Part shown: positions 48,313-58,769 of the stretch, piece after piece
Layout: each line of letters starts with the position of its first letter
Numbering within the stretch: the stretch's first letter is position 1
Assembly (NCBI GenBank): GCA_028583405.1
Contig: CM053251.1
Span: 9,886,102 to 9,950,101, forward strand
From: Pogonophryne albipinna
Taxonomy: Eukaryota > Chordata > Actinopteri > Perciformes > Artedidraconidae
Length of the DNA stretch: 64,000 bases
Direction: 5' to 3'
Made by a program: the position numbers and the translations under genes
Notes under the pieces: generated by a model
Told to the model about the DNA's origin: nothing
The model's input: only the letters and a program-made list of their open reading frames with translations
Databases searched by the model: none

Positions 48313-49354
48313 CAGTTTCTCTTTGGAGAAAAAAAAAAGTCGGGCCCCCCCAACACAAATAGTCAGGCTCAGTGGCGGCGCCAGAGACTTCTTTTGGGGG
48401 TGCTGTGGGGTAGCTTGACGTTTCATAGAGGGTGCTCAAACATTTAGGGTTTCCCATTAATGTACCGGTCGCTACAGTGGAATTTTCTACTGCAACACTC
48501 CCCACGCAAATACACAGTGTGACAGTTACAATGAAGGCTCGATAATCAGCTCACGGCATATAGGTGTAAGCAGGGGTCAAGTGCTATTTTTATAGGTGGT
48601 GTGTGCACCTCACATAGGGGGGTCCGGGGGCAAGCTCCCCAGGGAAGATTTATTTTTAAATATTGAAGTTAAATGCATCAATCTGGTGCACTTTGAGAGC
48701 AAAATGAAGAGATCTATGGATACATCTCTCAACACCCATTTGAAACAGAACTGTAAACAGATTTACTTTTTCTTTATGGATATTTTACAAATCACCCTTT
48801 TAAACTTTATTCTTTTTTTACTGGCATATAGTATTTCATCCCTGTTTTTCATTTATTCTCTTATTTTTTTATAACTATAATGATCATATAAATGTGTGCC
48901 TCGGAAATAATTGTTTACATTAATGGTGACCCAAACGTTTGAGACCCACTGAGATAACACTGAGAGAGTTCTTTAGTTCACTGAGTCTCTCAGTCTGACA
49001 GGAGAGGACTCTCCTCCACATTGTTGTTGAAGAAACTCCTTATATCCGTTAGCGTAGCTCGCTAGCACCAGAAGCTAACAACAACGATCTCCGGTACCGG
49101 TGCGCTCTCTCTCTCGCTCGCGCACACAAAATGGCTCGTTCCACACACACACACACAGAGCCGAGCTTTAATGAAACACAGAGACCCAGAAGTAATAGTA
49201 CTGTACTGCATCATATTATTTTCGAATCAATGATTTTTCAATTTATGATTTTTTTTTTTTTTTATAACCATTTTTCCTCCTGGTCTCTCGCGCCCCCCTG
49301 GCATGCGTCTGCGCCCCCCAGGGGGGGCCGCGCCCCCCACTTTGAGAACCACTG
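48313..49354 (-). mobile_element. hAT-like composite element downstream of the second receptor, 8-bp target duplication
   Basis: An 8-bp target duplication AGCTAGAC lies at 48305-48312 and 49355-49362. The ends read CAG...CTG as in hAT elements; the right end inverted reads CAGTGGTTCTCAAAGTGG, the left end is more degraded. It is absent from the paralogous position after the third receptor (near 58028), so it inserted after the duplication or was lost there. Most of it (about 48500-49354) is the reverse complement of 3477-4512. An internal CAGTGGCGG start at 48372 hints at a nested element. Confidence 0.85.
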
Positions 49355-49556
49355 AGCTAGACATTCATCGCTAATATGAAAGCATCAATTAATACTTAGT
49401 ATAATATTTGTTTTGAACTAGTTTAACCTATGGTGTTCACATTTCCTTAACAATATTAGGGCGACTACTTTAATGTAAGTCTCTATAAATGCAGACCTAA
49501 CTTGTCAATTTTTAACAGAAGTTTACGCTTTCTTAGTATTTTCTTAAAGGTCTCCT

Positions 49557-49988
49557 TGTAACGACTGAATGAAGTAGAGGACTCAATAGCACGACTCAGA
49601 GACAGAGGCTTAGGATGCAAAAAAGGGTCTTTATAGCCAAGGTTCGGTACACGGGAGATCAGTCAGTAAGGCTACCAAAACAGACAAGGATTAGGCAGGG
49701 ACCTGGTCAGGACACGAAGCTGGGTCAGGTACACGTGGAATCAAGATACTAGGAATAAACACTGCTGGAACGCTAGGAATAACTAAGACGAACTGGCACT
49801 GAAGGGAATGTGGATGCAGACTAAGTAGACAGAGGGAGAGATGATAATGGGGCACAGGTGAGGCTAATTAGGGATGGGAAGCAGGTGGAGTTCAATCAAG
49901 GGCAGGAAAGCTGAAACTGAAATGAGAGAAACATACATGAAAACAGGAACAATAACAAAAACATCAAAATGCTGGCTAGGGCCTTACA
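49557..49988 (-). repeat. 3' LTR of the Gypsy element
   Basis: This 432-bp segment starts TGTAACG and ends CCTTACA on the plus strand (TG...CA in either orientation). It is preceded in element orientation by a run of about 14 G within a purine tract (49991-50007), the polypurine primer site. No second LTR copy was found in the window. Confidence 0.75.
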
Positions 49989-50249
49989 GTACCCCCCCCC
50001 CCCCCCTCTAGGGACGGCACCTGACGTCCCAGGTAGTTCAGGATGTTGGCGTTGAAAGTCTTGGATGAGGTCCTTACTAAGATTACTGGTGGAGACCCAT
50101 GACCTCTCCTCAGGACCGTATCCCTCCCAGTACTGACGTCCCCGGCCTCCAGGTCGAACTGCCAAGAGGCGTTTCACAGTATATACAGGTCCACCATCAA
50201 TAAACTGGAGGGGTGGAGGGGGTCTGGAGGTGGGAACCAGTGGACTCAC
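49896..50249 (-). pseudogene. Gypsy chromodomain remnant
   Basis: The frame contains [11 protein letters not shown] and [16 protein letters not shown], typical of the C-terminal chromodomain of chromoviral integrases, which tethers integration to chromatin. A short deletion seems to remove the strand around the DW motif before EGYGPEE. The frame then runs into the LTR. Confidence 0.85.
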
Positions 50250-50309
50250 TTTAACCGGTTTGATGTGTTACACATGGAATGTAGGATAGGCCCTCAAGGA
50301 TCGAGGTAG

Positions 50310-51373
50310 TCAAAGACGCACTGCCACATGATTGATGACCTTGGATACCGGGAAGGGACCCACAAAACGAGGAGCCAGTTTGCGAGACTCCACTCGAAGG
50401 GGCAGGTCTCGAGTAGAGAGCCACACACTTTGTCCAGGTTGGTAGGCAGGAGCAGAGATACGACGGTGATTGGCCATCATCTTATAACGGGCTGAACTCC
50501 GTAGTAACACCTGGCGGGCCCGGCTCCAGGTGCGATGACATAGGCGAATGAGGGCATGGGCAGATGGAACACTGACCTCCCTCTCCAGGTCGGGGAACAA
50601 CGGCGGCTGGTATCCATAGGCACACTGAAAAGGTGAGAGACCAGTAGCAGAACTAGGCAAAGTGTTGTGTGCATACTCCACCCAAATAAGATGTGTGCTC
50701 CACGTGGCAGGGTTCTGAGACACCAGGCAGCGTAGACAGGTCTCAAGCTCCTGATTCAGCCGCTCCGTCTGGCCGTTAGACTGCGGATGATATCCAGAAG
50801 AGAGGCTGACTGAGGCACCGATGAGCGAGCAGAAAGCCTTCCAAAACTGTGAGGTAAACTGTGGACCCCGGTCTGACACAACATCCCTAGGTTAACCATG
50901 GAGACGGAAAATATGGAACAACACTGCCTCTGCTGTCTCTCTGGCAGATGGCAACTTCGGCAGCGGGACAAAGTGGACCATCTTCGAAAATCTATCCACA
51001 ATTGTCAATATAGTGGTGTTACCTTGGGACGGCGGCAACCCTGTGACGAAGTCCAACGAGATGTCAGACCAGGGGCGATGTGGCACTGGAAGCGGGCGCA
51101 GAAGACCAGAAGGGGGCTGACGGGAAGTCTTGTTCCGGGCACAGACTTAACAGGCTGCCACGTACTCCTTGACCGACCTCTCCATGGAGGGCCACCAGAA
51201 CCGCTGCTTAATGAAGAACATGGTGCGGCGAACGCCAGGATGGCAGGAGAGGAGGGAAGTATGTGCCCAGTGGATGACCTGTGAGAAAAGGGGGTCAGGA
51301 ACAAACAACCGGTTCTGTGGGCAACCGTCGGGAACCAGAACATTAGCACTCGCCTGCCTGACCCTCTCCTCAA
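50310..51373 (-). pseudogene. Gypsy integrase core remnant
   Basis: Catalytic-core motifs are visible in two pieces: [11 protein letters not shown] with IVDRFSKM (50892-51086) and [13 protein letters not shown] with [12 protein letters not shown] (50310-50879), giving the D,D(35)E set. A TAA stop interrupts the frame just before SDRGPQF at about 50891-50893. The part above 51086 continues in another frame. Confidence 0.88.
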
Positions 51374-51779
51374 TGTCCCATGTGACTGCCCCCACTACAC
51401 AGGAGGGAGGAATGATTAGCGAGGGAGTGCGAGGAGCTGGATCTGAATCAAACAGACGGGATAGGGCATCAGCTTTAGTGTTCTTAGAACCGGGACGGTA
51501 TGACAGAGTGAAGTTGAATCGGGTAAAGAATAGGGCCCACCTGGCTTGTCTATAGTTGAGGCGTTTTGCAGATCTGATGTACTGAAGGTTCTTATGATCG
51601 GTCCAGACTAGGAAAGGGTGCTCAGCTCCCTCCAGCCAGTGGCGCAACTCCTCCAATGGCCAACAGCTCCCTGTTACCCACATCATAGTTTCTCTCGACT
51701 GGGGAGAGTTTCCGAGACAGGAAAGCACAGGGATGGAGCTTGTTGTCTCTCTTCGATCTTTGAGAGATGACTGCCCCAA
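51147..51779 (-). pseudogene. Gypsy RNase H C-terminus and integrase zinc-binding domain
   Basis: [20 protein letters not shown] and KADALSR mark the RNase H end and connection. [13 protein letters not shown] and [16 protein letters not shown] mark the HHCC zinc domain of the integrase. Upstream, the RNase H start (51622-51936) is in another frame because of small deletions near 51770-51790. Confidence 0.88.
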
Positions 51780-51860
51780 GCGTCAACCTCAACCACAAAC
51801 TGCTGAAGTGGGTCAGGAAGCGTGAAAATAGGGGCCGAAGTGAAGCTCCTCTTAAGCCTC

Positions 51861-52829
51861 TGTAACAGGCCCCGCTATGTAGGGCGCGATGACAGATAAT
51901 ATTTCCTGCAAAACAGGAGAAATTATGAACAACCAAATTCTTAGCTGCTCGTTTGGCGGGTCTTGCCAGAATTTATTATTCATTTGGCACACAATTGTTA
52001 ATGCCCTTAACCATTTGACACAACACACACAATTGTTAATGCCCTTTTCTGTCTTCAATATAAACACGTGTATATATATATTCATGTCTTCAATATATTT
52101 GAAATAAACACCATGACTTAAAATAAGAATTTCTCTATTCAGATATTGATTTTGTAATCAAACACTTTTAAATACCTTCCCAGGCAAAGCATCAGAATCT
52201 ATCTAATCTGTGCTAGCATTAGCATCCAACAAGTATTTATGTATTAACTCTGACCATAGAACACATACAGATAATACAAAACACACACACAAAATACTTA
52301 GGATATAAACCCGGAAAATATGTAAGTACAAAATGTACAGGAGCTGTAAACAATTACATTTACTTGCATTCACTTTGATCAAAGAGCTCAGTTATGCTAC
52401 ATTAAAATAGCGACCGCCATTACACGCACACACAGCAACCACGAGGCAGTCTCCTACGCAGCATTGAAGACAATAAACAACGTCCAAACACCACTTCAAA
52501 CACTAGGACATTGTGACACAACACTACCGTGGATATTTATAACACTTGTGACAATATGTACAGTACACACAACTGATCTGCAAAACAGGAGAAATTATGA
52601 ACAACCAAATTCTTAGCTGCTCGTTTGGCGGGTCTTGCCAGAATGGCAAGCCAACGGCAGCTCCGTCTCCACATCAGTCCGTTTACGACAGGCGCAAATC
52701 ACAACAAACCCCTTTACGGCAGTGTTACCCTGCCATCTACTGCCCCCTGCTGTCCATTCTTAAACAGGTTTCTAAAATGATATTAAATATAAACATAACA
52801 TTGTGATCACACACTTTGTATGGGTCACA
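51861..52829. mobile_element. solo LTR-like insertion inside the Gypsy RT/RNase H region
   Basis: The insert begins TGTAACAGG and ends GGGTCACA (TG...CA) and is flanked by the 4-bp duplication CCTC (51857-51860 and 52830-52833). Removing it leaves the Gypsy host sequence continuous across the site, so both borders are exact. At 969 bp it is long for a MITE and fits a solo LTR. Inside, a roughly 67-bp segment occurs twice (51906-51972 and 52578-52644). A CTCF-like motif lies at 52731-52755. Confidence 0.8.
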
Positions 52830-53249
52830 CCTCCGGAAAGCCTGTTCTGCTAGGGGGGACCACTGGAACTTCACCTTGGGGGAGGTTAAAGCATGCAGTG
52901 GGGCAGCCACAGAACTATAGTTTCTGATGAAACGTCTGTAGAAATTGGCGAAGCCCAACAATCGTTGCATAAGTTTCTGATTGGAAGGTGTAGGCCACTC
53001 AGTGACTGCACTGACCTTTGATGGGTCCATCTGAATGCTGTTCTCCGATGTGACAAATCCCAGGAAAAAGACGGTGGGGACGTGGAACTCGCACTTCTCT
53101 GCCTTCACAAAGAGTAGATTATCCAAGAGACGCTGCAACACCTGGCGGACATGTTGAATGTGGGTCGTCTCATCCGGAGAAAAGATGAGAATGTTGTTGA
53201 GGTAGACAAAGACAAACTGGTTGAGCATGTCACTGAGAACATCAATCAA
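52737..53249 (-). pseudogene. Gypsy reverse transcriptase palm/thumb fragment
   Basis: Motifs include [24 protein letters not shown] and [20 protein letters not shown]. The catalytic pair normally read as YLDD is YLNN here: two adjacent Asp codons are Asn codons. The frame is entered from a SINE-like insertion at its N-terminal side and runs into the LTR insertion at its C-terminal side (52829). Confidence 0.9.
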
Positions 53250-53851
53250 TCAATCAATGTTTATTTATATAGCCCAATATCACAAATGTTACATTTGTCT
53301 CAGTGGTCTTCACAGTGTGTACAGAATATCAGTATGACAATACGACACCCTCTGTCCTGAGACCCTCACATCGTACAAGGAAAAACTTCCGGAGAAAACC
53401 CACAGTTTAAAGGGAAAAATGGGAGAAATCTCAGGGAGAGCAACAGAGGAGGGATCCCTCTCCCAGGACGGACAGACGTGCACTAGATGCCGTGTGTAAA
53501 TTGAAAAGATAATACATTTGCAACATAGGTAGTCCAAATGTTTGGAAATGCATGTGTGTATAATAGGAAGATGAATCCACGAGGATATCCATCCAGGACC
53601 TATGATCCAGGACCACAGCCACGACTCGTGATCCAGGGCTCGCGATCCAGGACACAGGACCGCAGGATCATCCATGACTCCGGATCCCGGCGTATATAGA
53701 CACCAAAATGAAAGAAATTTGGGGAAGCTGGGTTAATCGGAACATGAGAGTACACAGGTATAGACAGAGAGAAGGAAGAAGTAAGATGTCCCCCGACAAA
53801 CTAAGCCTATATCAGCAAAACTAGGGGCTGAATCTAATCAGCCCTAACTAT
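53245..53851 (-). mobile_element. teleost SINE/LINE-tail repeat inserted in Gypsy RT
   Basis: A 7-bp target duplication AACATCA lies at 53238-53244 and 53852-53858. The low end reads (ATCA)n followed by TTTATTTATATAGCCCAATA, the tail of a very abundant teleost non-LTR repeat in reverse orientation. Length is 607 bp. Removing it leaves the RT sequence continuous. Confidence 0.85.
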
Positions 53852-53858
53852 AACATCA

Positions 53859-54205
53859 TTAACCAGAGCCTGGAAAACAGCTGGAGCATTGGTTAACCCA
53901 AATGGCATTACGAGGTGTTCGTAATGGCCACGAGGGGTGTTGAAAGCAGTCTTCCATTCATCCCCCTCCCTCATCCTTACCAAATGATAAGCATTTCGAA
54001 GATCAAGTTTAGTAAAGATCTTTGCATCCTGTAATAGTTCAAATTCTGAAGAGATAAGAGGAAGGGGGGACCTGTTCTTTATGGTGATGTAATTTAGCCC
54101 TCTGTAGTCGACACATGGACAAAGAGTCTTATCCTTCTTGTCGACGAAGAAGAAGCCTGCTCCAGCCGGAGCAGGAAGGCCGTATTAACCCGGCAGCAAG
54201 GGAGG
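53859..54205 (-). pseudogene. Gypsy reverse transcriptase finger/palm fragment
   Basis: Translation of the minus strand gives [11 protein letters not shown] and, further on, [10 protein letters not shown] and [13 protein letters not shown], conserved RT blocks. A small frameshift separates the first of these from the preceding LAAGLIRPS motif. The piece is bounded by the hAT derivative above and the SINE-like insert below. Confidence 0.85.
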
Positions 54206-54213
54206 AGTCAATG

Positions 54214-54983
54214 CAGACCCGGCGCCATCCAGGATTTGGGCCCGCCCATCCAGGATTTGGGCCAGCTGTTTTAATCAGGGCTGAATACAACATTTTACAG
54301 GTTTTTCGCTGGTTTGAGTCGTGTGGGTTTTTGAGTGAGATGCGGCACAGCAGCCTGTCAGTTTACTCTTGCTAGGTTAGTTTGGCTATTATCATTTATA
54401 TTTATCTGCAACAATGGATATCAGGAAGTGGTTCATGAAAGGAATATGGCAACTCAGCGCCAGATGCAGGCACATTAGAATAAATCAGTTACGTTACCAA
54501 CGAGCTAGCAAGCCAGCCAGGGACAAGGGAGGCTGGCAATCAATTATATTTTGAAGAGAAATTGACTCTCAAGCCGGCTCTCTCACAAACTGCTCTGTGC
54601 GCAAGCAGACCGCTGCACATGCTCTCTGCCTCGCTCAATCTCTCTCTCTCTCCCTTTCACTCCACCTCTCTCTGCTCCTCAAGTTTGCATGCGTGCTTGC
54701 CCAAGTTGGCAGAGCGTTACAAATGTGCCACAAAACCAACCAATGGATGTAGCCTATAATAAGACCGTCAACAGCCTTATGGCAACCTAAAACCCCTCTC
54801 ATTCCGTAACAACAATTCACGAGCGCCTCCCTCACCCCCTCCCCCCGTTGACAAATCTCGAGCGTCGAACAACCCTCCCCCCCCGTTGACAATTCAGATT
54901 TCCCGGGATATGTAAGTTTCGAGGTGGGCCTGCCCTGGTAAATCAAATGCCCACCCAGAGACGTATGTCTGCCGCCGGGTCTG
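54214..54983 (+). mobile_element. hAT deletion derivative inserted in Gypsy RT
   Basis: The ends are inverted repeats (CAGACCCGGCG...CGCCGGGTCTG, with small mismatches) flanked by an exact 8-bp duplication AGTCAATG (54206-54213 and 54984-54991), the hAT hallmark. An ATG at 54414 opens a short frame starting MDIRKWF, which resembles the N-terminus of fish hAT/ZMYM-type transposases, so this is probably an internally deleted copy of an autonomous element. Its 5' part has a short tandem repeat of CCATCCAGGATTTGGGCC. Confidence 0.88.
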
Positions 54984-54985
54984 AG

Positions 54986-55366
54986 TCAATGTATCTCTTC
55001 ATTGTTTCCCTCTCGGGGCCTGACAGGGAGATGTCCCTTAGAGGGAGAGGTCCCAGGGAACAAGTCAATGGAGCAATTGAAGGGTCGATGGGGAGGCAGG
55101 GTGGAAGCACGAGTCTTATTGAAAACCTCTTTCAGGTCCCGGTAACAGGTGGGCACCCTGCTAAGATCCGGAAAATCAGAGTCTGCTGCAGCTTGGAGAG
55201 GGGAAGAGACAGCAGTAGTCAGGGCAACAGTCACATGGGTGGAGGGCAGAGGTCTCTCTGGAGCAGGGGCAGAAGGGAAACATGTGGCCAAACAATCCTT
55301 ATGCCAACCCAAAACTCTCCCGGTGGACCAGTCCAGTCCATGTGGGGATTGTGTTTTACCAGCCAT
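54986..55366 (-). pseudogene. Gypsy protease-RT linker and RT N-terminus
   Basis: The frame contains [16 protein letters not shown] and [19 protein letters not shown], typical of the start of Gypsy RT. It is out of frame with the protease upstream (shift near 55325) and with the next RT block (shift near 55030), so at least two indels are present. Confidence 0.85.
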
Positions 55367-55686
55367 GGGTAGCCCAAAATAAGAGGGTGTGAAGGGGAGT
55401 TAAAAAGATGAAAACTCAGGGATTCAGTGTGGCCGTTAGCGATGATAAGAAGGGGCCGAGTACGGTGGGTGACTCGGCACAATAAACGTCCATCTTTGAC
55501 GTCCGCCTTTGCTACAAGAGTCCTCAACAGGGGAACAAAATTAAGTCTCTTGGCTAATCTCCAATCAATGAAACTCTCATCTGCTCCGGAGTCAATTAGA
55601 ACAGCATGAGATAAAGTCTGAGTAGGTGTAATTAGCTGAGCAGAGGTGAGAGTATGAGAGGGACAAAAAGAAACAGTTTGGCTCAC
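55231..55686 (-). pseudogene. Gypsy aspartic protease remnant
   Basis: The active-site motif LIDSGADESFI is present, followed by [13 protein letters not shown], the flap/C-terminal signature of retropepsins in chromoviruses. The frame is open over 151 codons but is cut off from RT by a frameshift. Confidence 0.88.
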
Positions 55687-55723
55687 CAGGACCCTCCTAC
55701 TGATGAGCCTGGTCTTTTAATGG

Positions 55724-55765
55724 GCATCTGGCTACAAAGTGACCCATATGTGAGCAGTAAATGCA
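55724..55765 (-). pseudogene. Gypsy gag zinc knuckle
   Basis: Fourteen codons give CIYCSHMGHFVARC, a perfect CX2CX4HX4C nucleic-acid-binding knuckle. The remainder of gag is missing; the Gypsy match stops near 55905. Confidence 0.88.
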
Positions 55766-56453
55766 CCTCCCCTCCCGTAGGCGGCGCTGGCACTCCTCAG
55801 GAATCAGCCTTGCTCTTCCCAACTGGGCAGTAGGCGGCGCTGGAGAGTCGGTCGTCTGGAAACGCTGCTTGGGGGAAGACTGCCCTCTCTGGCCGGGCGG
55901 AGATTAAAACACAATTATTATTGCCATTGCAATTAAACTATCCAGGTCATAGGGTATTTCCCAAAAGGTTAAGGCAGATGCTATTTGCACCCGTTTGTAC
56001 CAGTATTTGCAATACTGTGTGCACCAAAGTACTAATTTCCTTATTTGTTTACTCGCGTATCTGTCTCTCTCTCCACAAACTCTCACATGAAATCTGTTCT
56101 TTTGATGCGGCATGTCTTAGCAGTCCTTTATCAGTCTGTAATGCGTGTTTCCAGTCGCAAAAACCTTAAAAGCCGCATCAGATGGAGACGTATTTACTTT
56201 AAGTTTTGTGCTTGAAAAAAAATCAGCTCTGTATCATTTGGTAAATATTAATGTGATTTCAAATTCATGTTGATACATTGCTGTGGATAATATGTGAAAC
56301 ACTTCTTCACTGTTTTTTACTTAATGGTTTCATATTAAATCATCTATCTCAGTTGTTACTGTACAAAACAGAACATTATTTATTTTCAAAATGTTATATT
56401 GTTGTGATCAATTTGGAATTTGTAATAAAAATTGTTTTAATTTGCCTGAACAT

Positions 56454-56484
56454 ATCATCATCATCATCATCGTCGTCGTCGTCG

Positions 56485-56551
<67 letters not shown>
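56454..56551. repeat. (ATC)n microsatellite upstream of the third receptor
   Basis: About 33 triplets of TCA/ATC with an internal run of TCG variants. At the paralogous place before the second receptor (about 46840-46855) there is only a short ATATCATTATA, so the array grew after the duplication. Confidence 0.95.
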
Positions 56552-56749
56552 TTCCATGCTACTATAAACAAGATCAAAACCTATTTCTGGAGTGTATCCT
56601 TCCTTCCTGCTGTTTCTGTGTTATGTTTTAAAATAAGAACATTACCAATATACATGTCACCAATTTAGGTTAATCTTAACATAGCCTTCACTGGAATGAT
56701 GATGCAACACCTCTGAATACATTAAAACCAAAGGCGGAGTTACTGCATG

Positions 56750-56822
56750 AGTTTTCTCTTTTATTGCTCAACTTCTCCGTCACACTCATATTCACCACAT
56801 GAAGTGACAGTCGTTGTTCAGG
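56750..56822 (+). promoter_or_regulatory. noncoding first exon and proximal promoter of the third receptor
   Basis: Donor CAGG|GTAAGT at 56823 and acceptor TTTCCCAG ending at 57001 give a 179-bp 5' UTR intron. The stretch is about 90 percent identical by eye to the corresponding part of the second copy, including GAACTT/CAACTTCTCCGTCACA. The left limit is a guess. Confidence 0.6.
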
Positions 56823-57014
56823 GTAAGTTGCTTAATATTTACTGTAATTGATTTCCATATTTAAGGGCAATGTTCTAACTATATAATTGTTTTCTGTATT
56901 GTTATATTTTTCTAGGAACTACTTTTTAAAACTAAATTTGACTGAAGGTTAAAAATATCTGCTCAATTTGCCAATTACAATTTTCTGCTTATGTTTCCCA
57001 GAAAACAACGTACA

Positions 57015-58049
57015 ATGGCATTCAACAACTCCACAGTGAACATCAGAGGTGAAAACTATAGCTCTGAAGTCTGTGAGAGTATGTTTGACTTGACAACTTT
57101 TGGAGGCTCCTCGTACATTTTGATCTTCATCCTCAGTATCATAGGAAACTGCCTACTCTTATATGTCCTCTTTCTCTATGAGAACTTGAAAAATGTCACA
57201 AATCTATTCGTCCTGAACCTTGCTTGCTCCGATTTGATGTTCACAGTCACACTTCCATTCTGGGCCGTCTCTCAGCTGCTGCAGGACTGGGTCTTTGGTC
57301 ATTTTGCCTGCACATTTGTGGCTGTGACAGAGATTGTTGGTTTGTACAGTAGCGTCATTCTACTGAGTGCCATGACTGTGGACCGTTTCATAACTGTGGT
57401 GCTGCACAACATGCCAAGAAACAAAGTAAGGAGGCAGAGGTTTGCAGCATTGAGCTGTGCAGCTGCATGGATCATCAGTATTTCTTTTTCTATATATTTT
57501 GCTACCAAAGTCACGGTGGAAGACTGCGGTGGTCGTTCGGTGTGTTGGATTCGGACATCTTATGTGGACTATGATTTTAAACTTTTAGTGTCTCTGCTCT
57601 TCTTCTTCCTGTTATCCATCATTGTTTTCTGCTATTCTGCCATCCTCAAGACAGTGTTGCAGGCTTCAAACAGAAGAAAGCACAGGACGGTAGTGGTGGT
57701 GTTATGTATAGTTGCTGCCTTCATCATCTGCTGGGTACCTTACAATATTATGTCTATAATCGTGTCCCTCAATGTACCTGAAAACTGTAATGCATTGAAA
57801 CGTGAGAATATTGCCTTTAGTGTTTGTCGTGTACTTGCTTATTTTCACTGCTGTATGAACCCTATTCTGTATATGCTCTCAGAAAAGTGGCGAAAGCATC
57901 TTTTGGATCTTTTTAGCTGCAAGAAAGTCAGGAGGGTGAGAGACAGGAAGAGAACCACTGGCTCTTCTGTTAAGCAGAACATAGCTTTTAAAGCACAAAG
58001 CTCTGCTGTTGTGTTGGAAACAACCTGCAGACATTCTTCGCTAAAATGA
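57015..58049 (+). CDS. chemokine receptor (XCR1/CCR-like), third copy, intact
   Basis: A 344-residue seven-helix receptor, complete in one coding exon. I take the ATG at 57015; an in-frame ATG at 56991 lies inside the 5' UTR intron, before the acceptor at 57000-57001. N-terminal NNST is a glycosylation site. C20 and C258 form the extra chemokine-receptor disulfide; C99 pairs with an ECL2 Cys (C171 or C177). TM2 has TLPFW, the DRY box is DRF (123-125), TM6 has CWVP (239-242), and TM7 has NPILY (282-286). The basic tail carries KKVRRVRDRKR. The closest relative in the window is the broken second copy; xcr1 at 44384 is more distant. Ligand unknown; the exact subfamily (XCR1-like or CCR-like) cannot be settled by eye. 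Confidence 0.88.
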   Translation: MAFNNSTVNIRGENYSSEVCESMFDLTTFGGSSYILIFILSIIGNCLLLYVLFLYENLKNVTNLFVLNLACSDLMFTVTLPFWAVSQLLQDWVFGHFACTFVAVTEIVGLYSSVILLSAMTVDRFITVVLHNMPRNKVRRQRFAALSCAAAWIISISFSIYFATKVTVEDCGGRSVCWIRTSYVDYDFKLLVSLLFFFLLSIIVFCYSAILKTVLQASNRRKHRTVVVVLCIVAAFIICWVPYNIMSIIVSLNVPENCNALKRENIAFSVCRVLAYFHCCMNPILYMLSEKWRKHLLDLFSCKKVRRVRDRKRTTGSSVKQNIAFKAQSSAVVLETTCRHSSLK

Positions 58050-58769
58050 AAACATCAATTAATACTTGATATTATATTTGTTTTAAGTTTAACCTATAGT
58101 GTTCACATTTCCATAGAGATATTAGGGGGACTACTTTAATGTAATTCTCTATATATTTTTGATCCACTATTTACATTTTAAACAGAAGTTTACGCTTTCC
58201 CATGCAGTATTCTTTTAAAACAGACCCTGGATTTCAGACAGGGTGACAAATGCAAGTTTTTTATATTTGTATTCAAATCTGCATAGTTTTGTTTTATGAG
58301 TTTTAGGTAACTCGCTAGATAATTTAGCTCTTATTAGCTTGGTGAGTTGGTTGTAAATACTGTCACTGGCTGTCTTAAAGTTTTATCTTACTCCTTAAGG
58401 CTAAAGTTTGCAAAAAGTTTGTATCCCTAAGAAAACCATGTAAAGATTCAATGGTGTTGTATAACATTTAATGCTTAGGTATCTATGTTTTACATTTTGT
58501 AATAAGCCATACATAAGTATTTCAACATTGTGACACTATTTGGAAAACATTACGCTCAAATATGATAAAGAACAGTACAACCCCGCCAACATTACTCTAA
58601 ACTCTGATAGCATCTAAGGCCAGTTTTCTTTCATTTATTTTTTACTCAAGCTGCAGACCCACAAACAGATATGCTGATACGCTAGATAAGTCCATCCTCA
58701 CAGTCTTTCGCTTGTGTTTTTGCTTTAGTGTTTAAAACTACAAAATAAATTACATCATACAACTGATAA

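Larger units (their letters stand above)
49557..55905 (-). mobile_element. degenerate chromodomain Ty3/Gypsy retrotransposon with three nested insertions
   Basis: In minus orientation the order is gag zinc knuckle, protease, reverse transcriptase, RNase H, integrase, chromodomain, polypurine tract, 3' LTR: the Gypsy order. The 5' LTR and most of gag are missing; sequence above about 55905 resembles the receptor-locus flank instead. Frameshifts and stops occur in all domains. Three later insertions split it: 54214-54983, 53245-53851 and 51861-52829. The element sits exactly between two tandem receptor copies. It is not competent for retrotransposition. Confidence 0.92.

Noticed and set aside
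48372..49354. CAGTGG...CCACTG as the true borders of the hAT-like element
   Set aside because: The 8 bases next to 48372 do not match those after 49354, whereas the outer borders at 48313/49354 have an exact AGCTAGAC duplication; a nested element at 48372 remains possible.
56991..57014. Longer start for the third receptor (ATG at 56991)
   Set aside because: The ATG lies in the 5' UTR intron upstream of the TTTCCCAG acceptor shared with the second copy; the ATG at 57015 matches the start of the paralogue.
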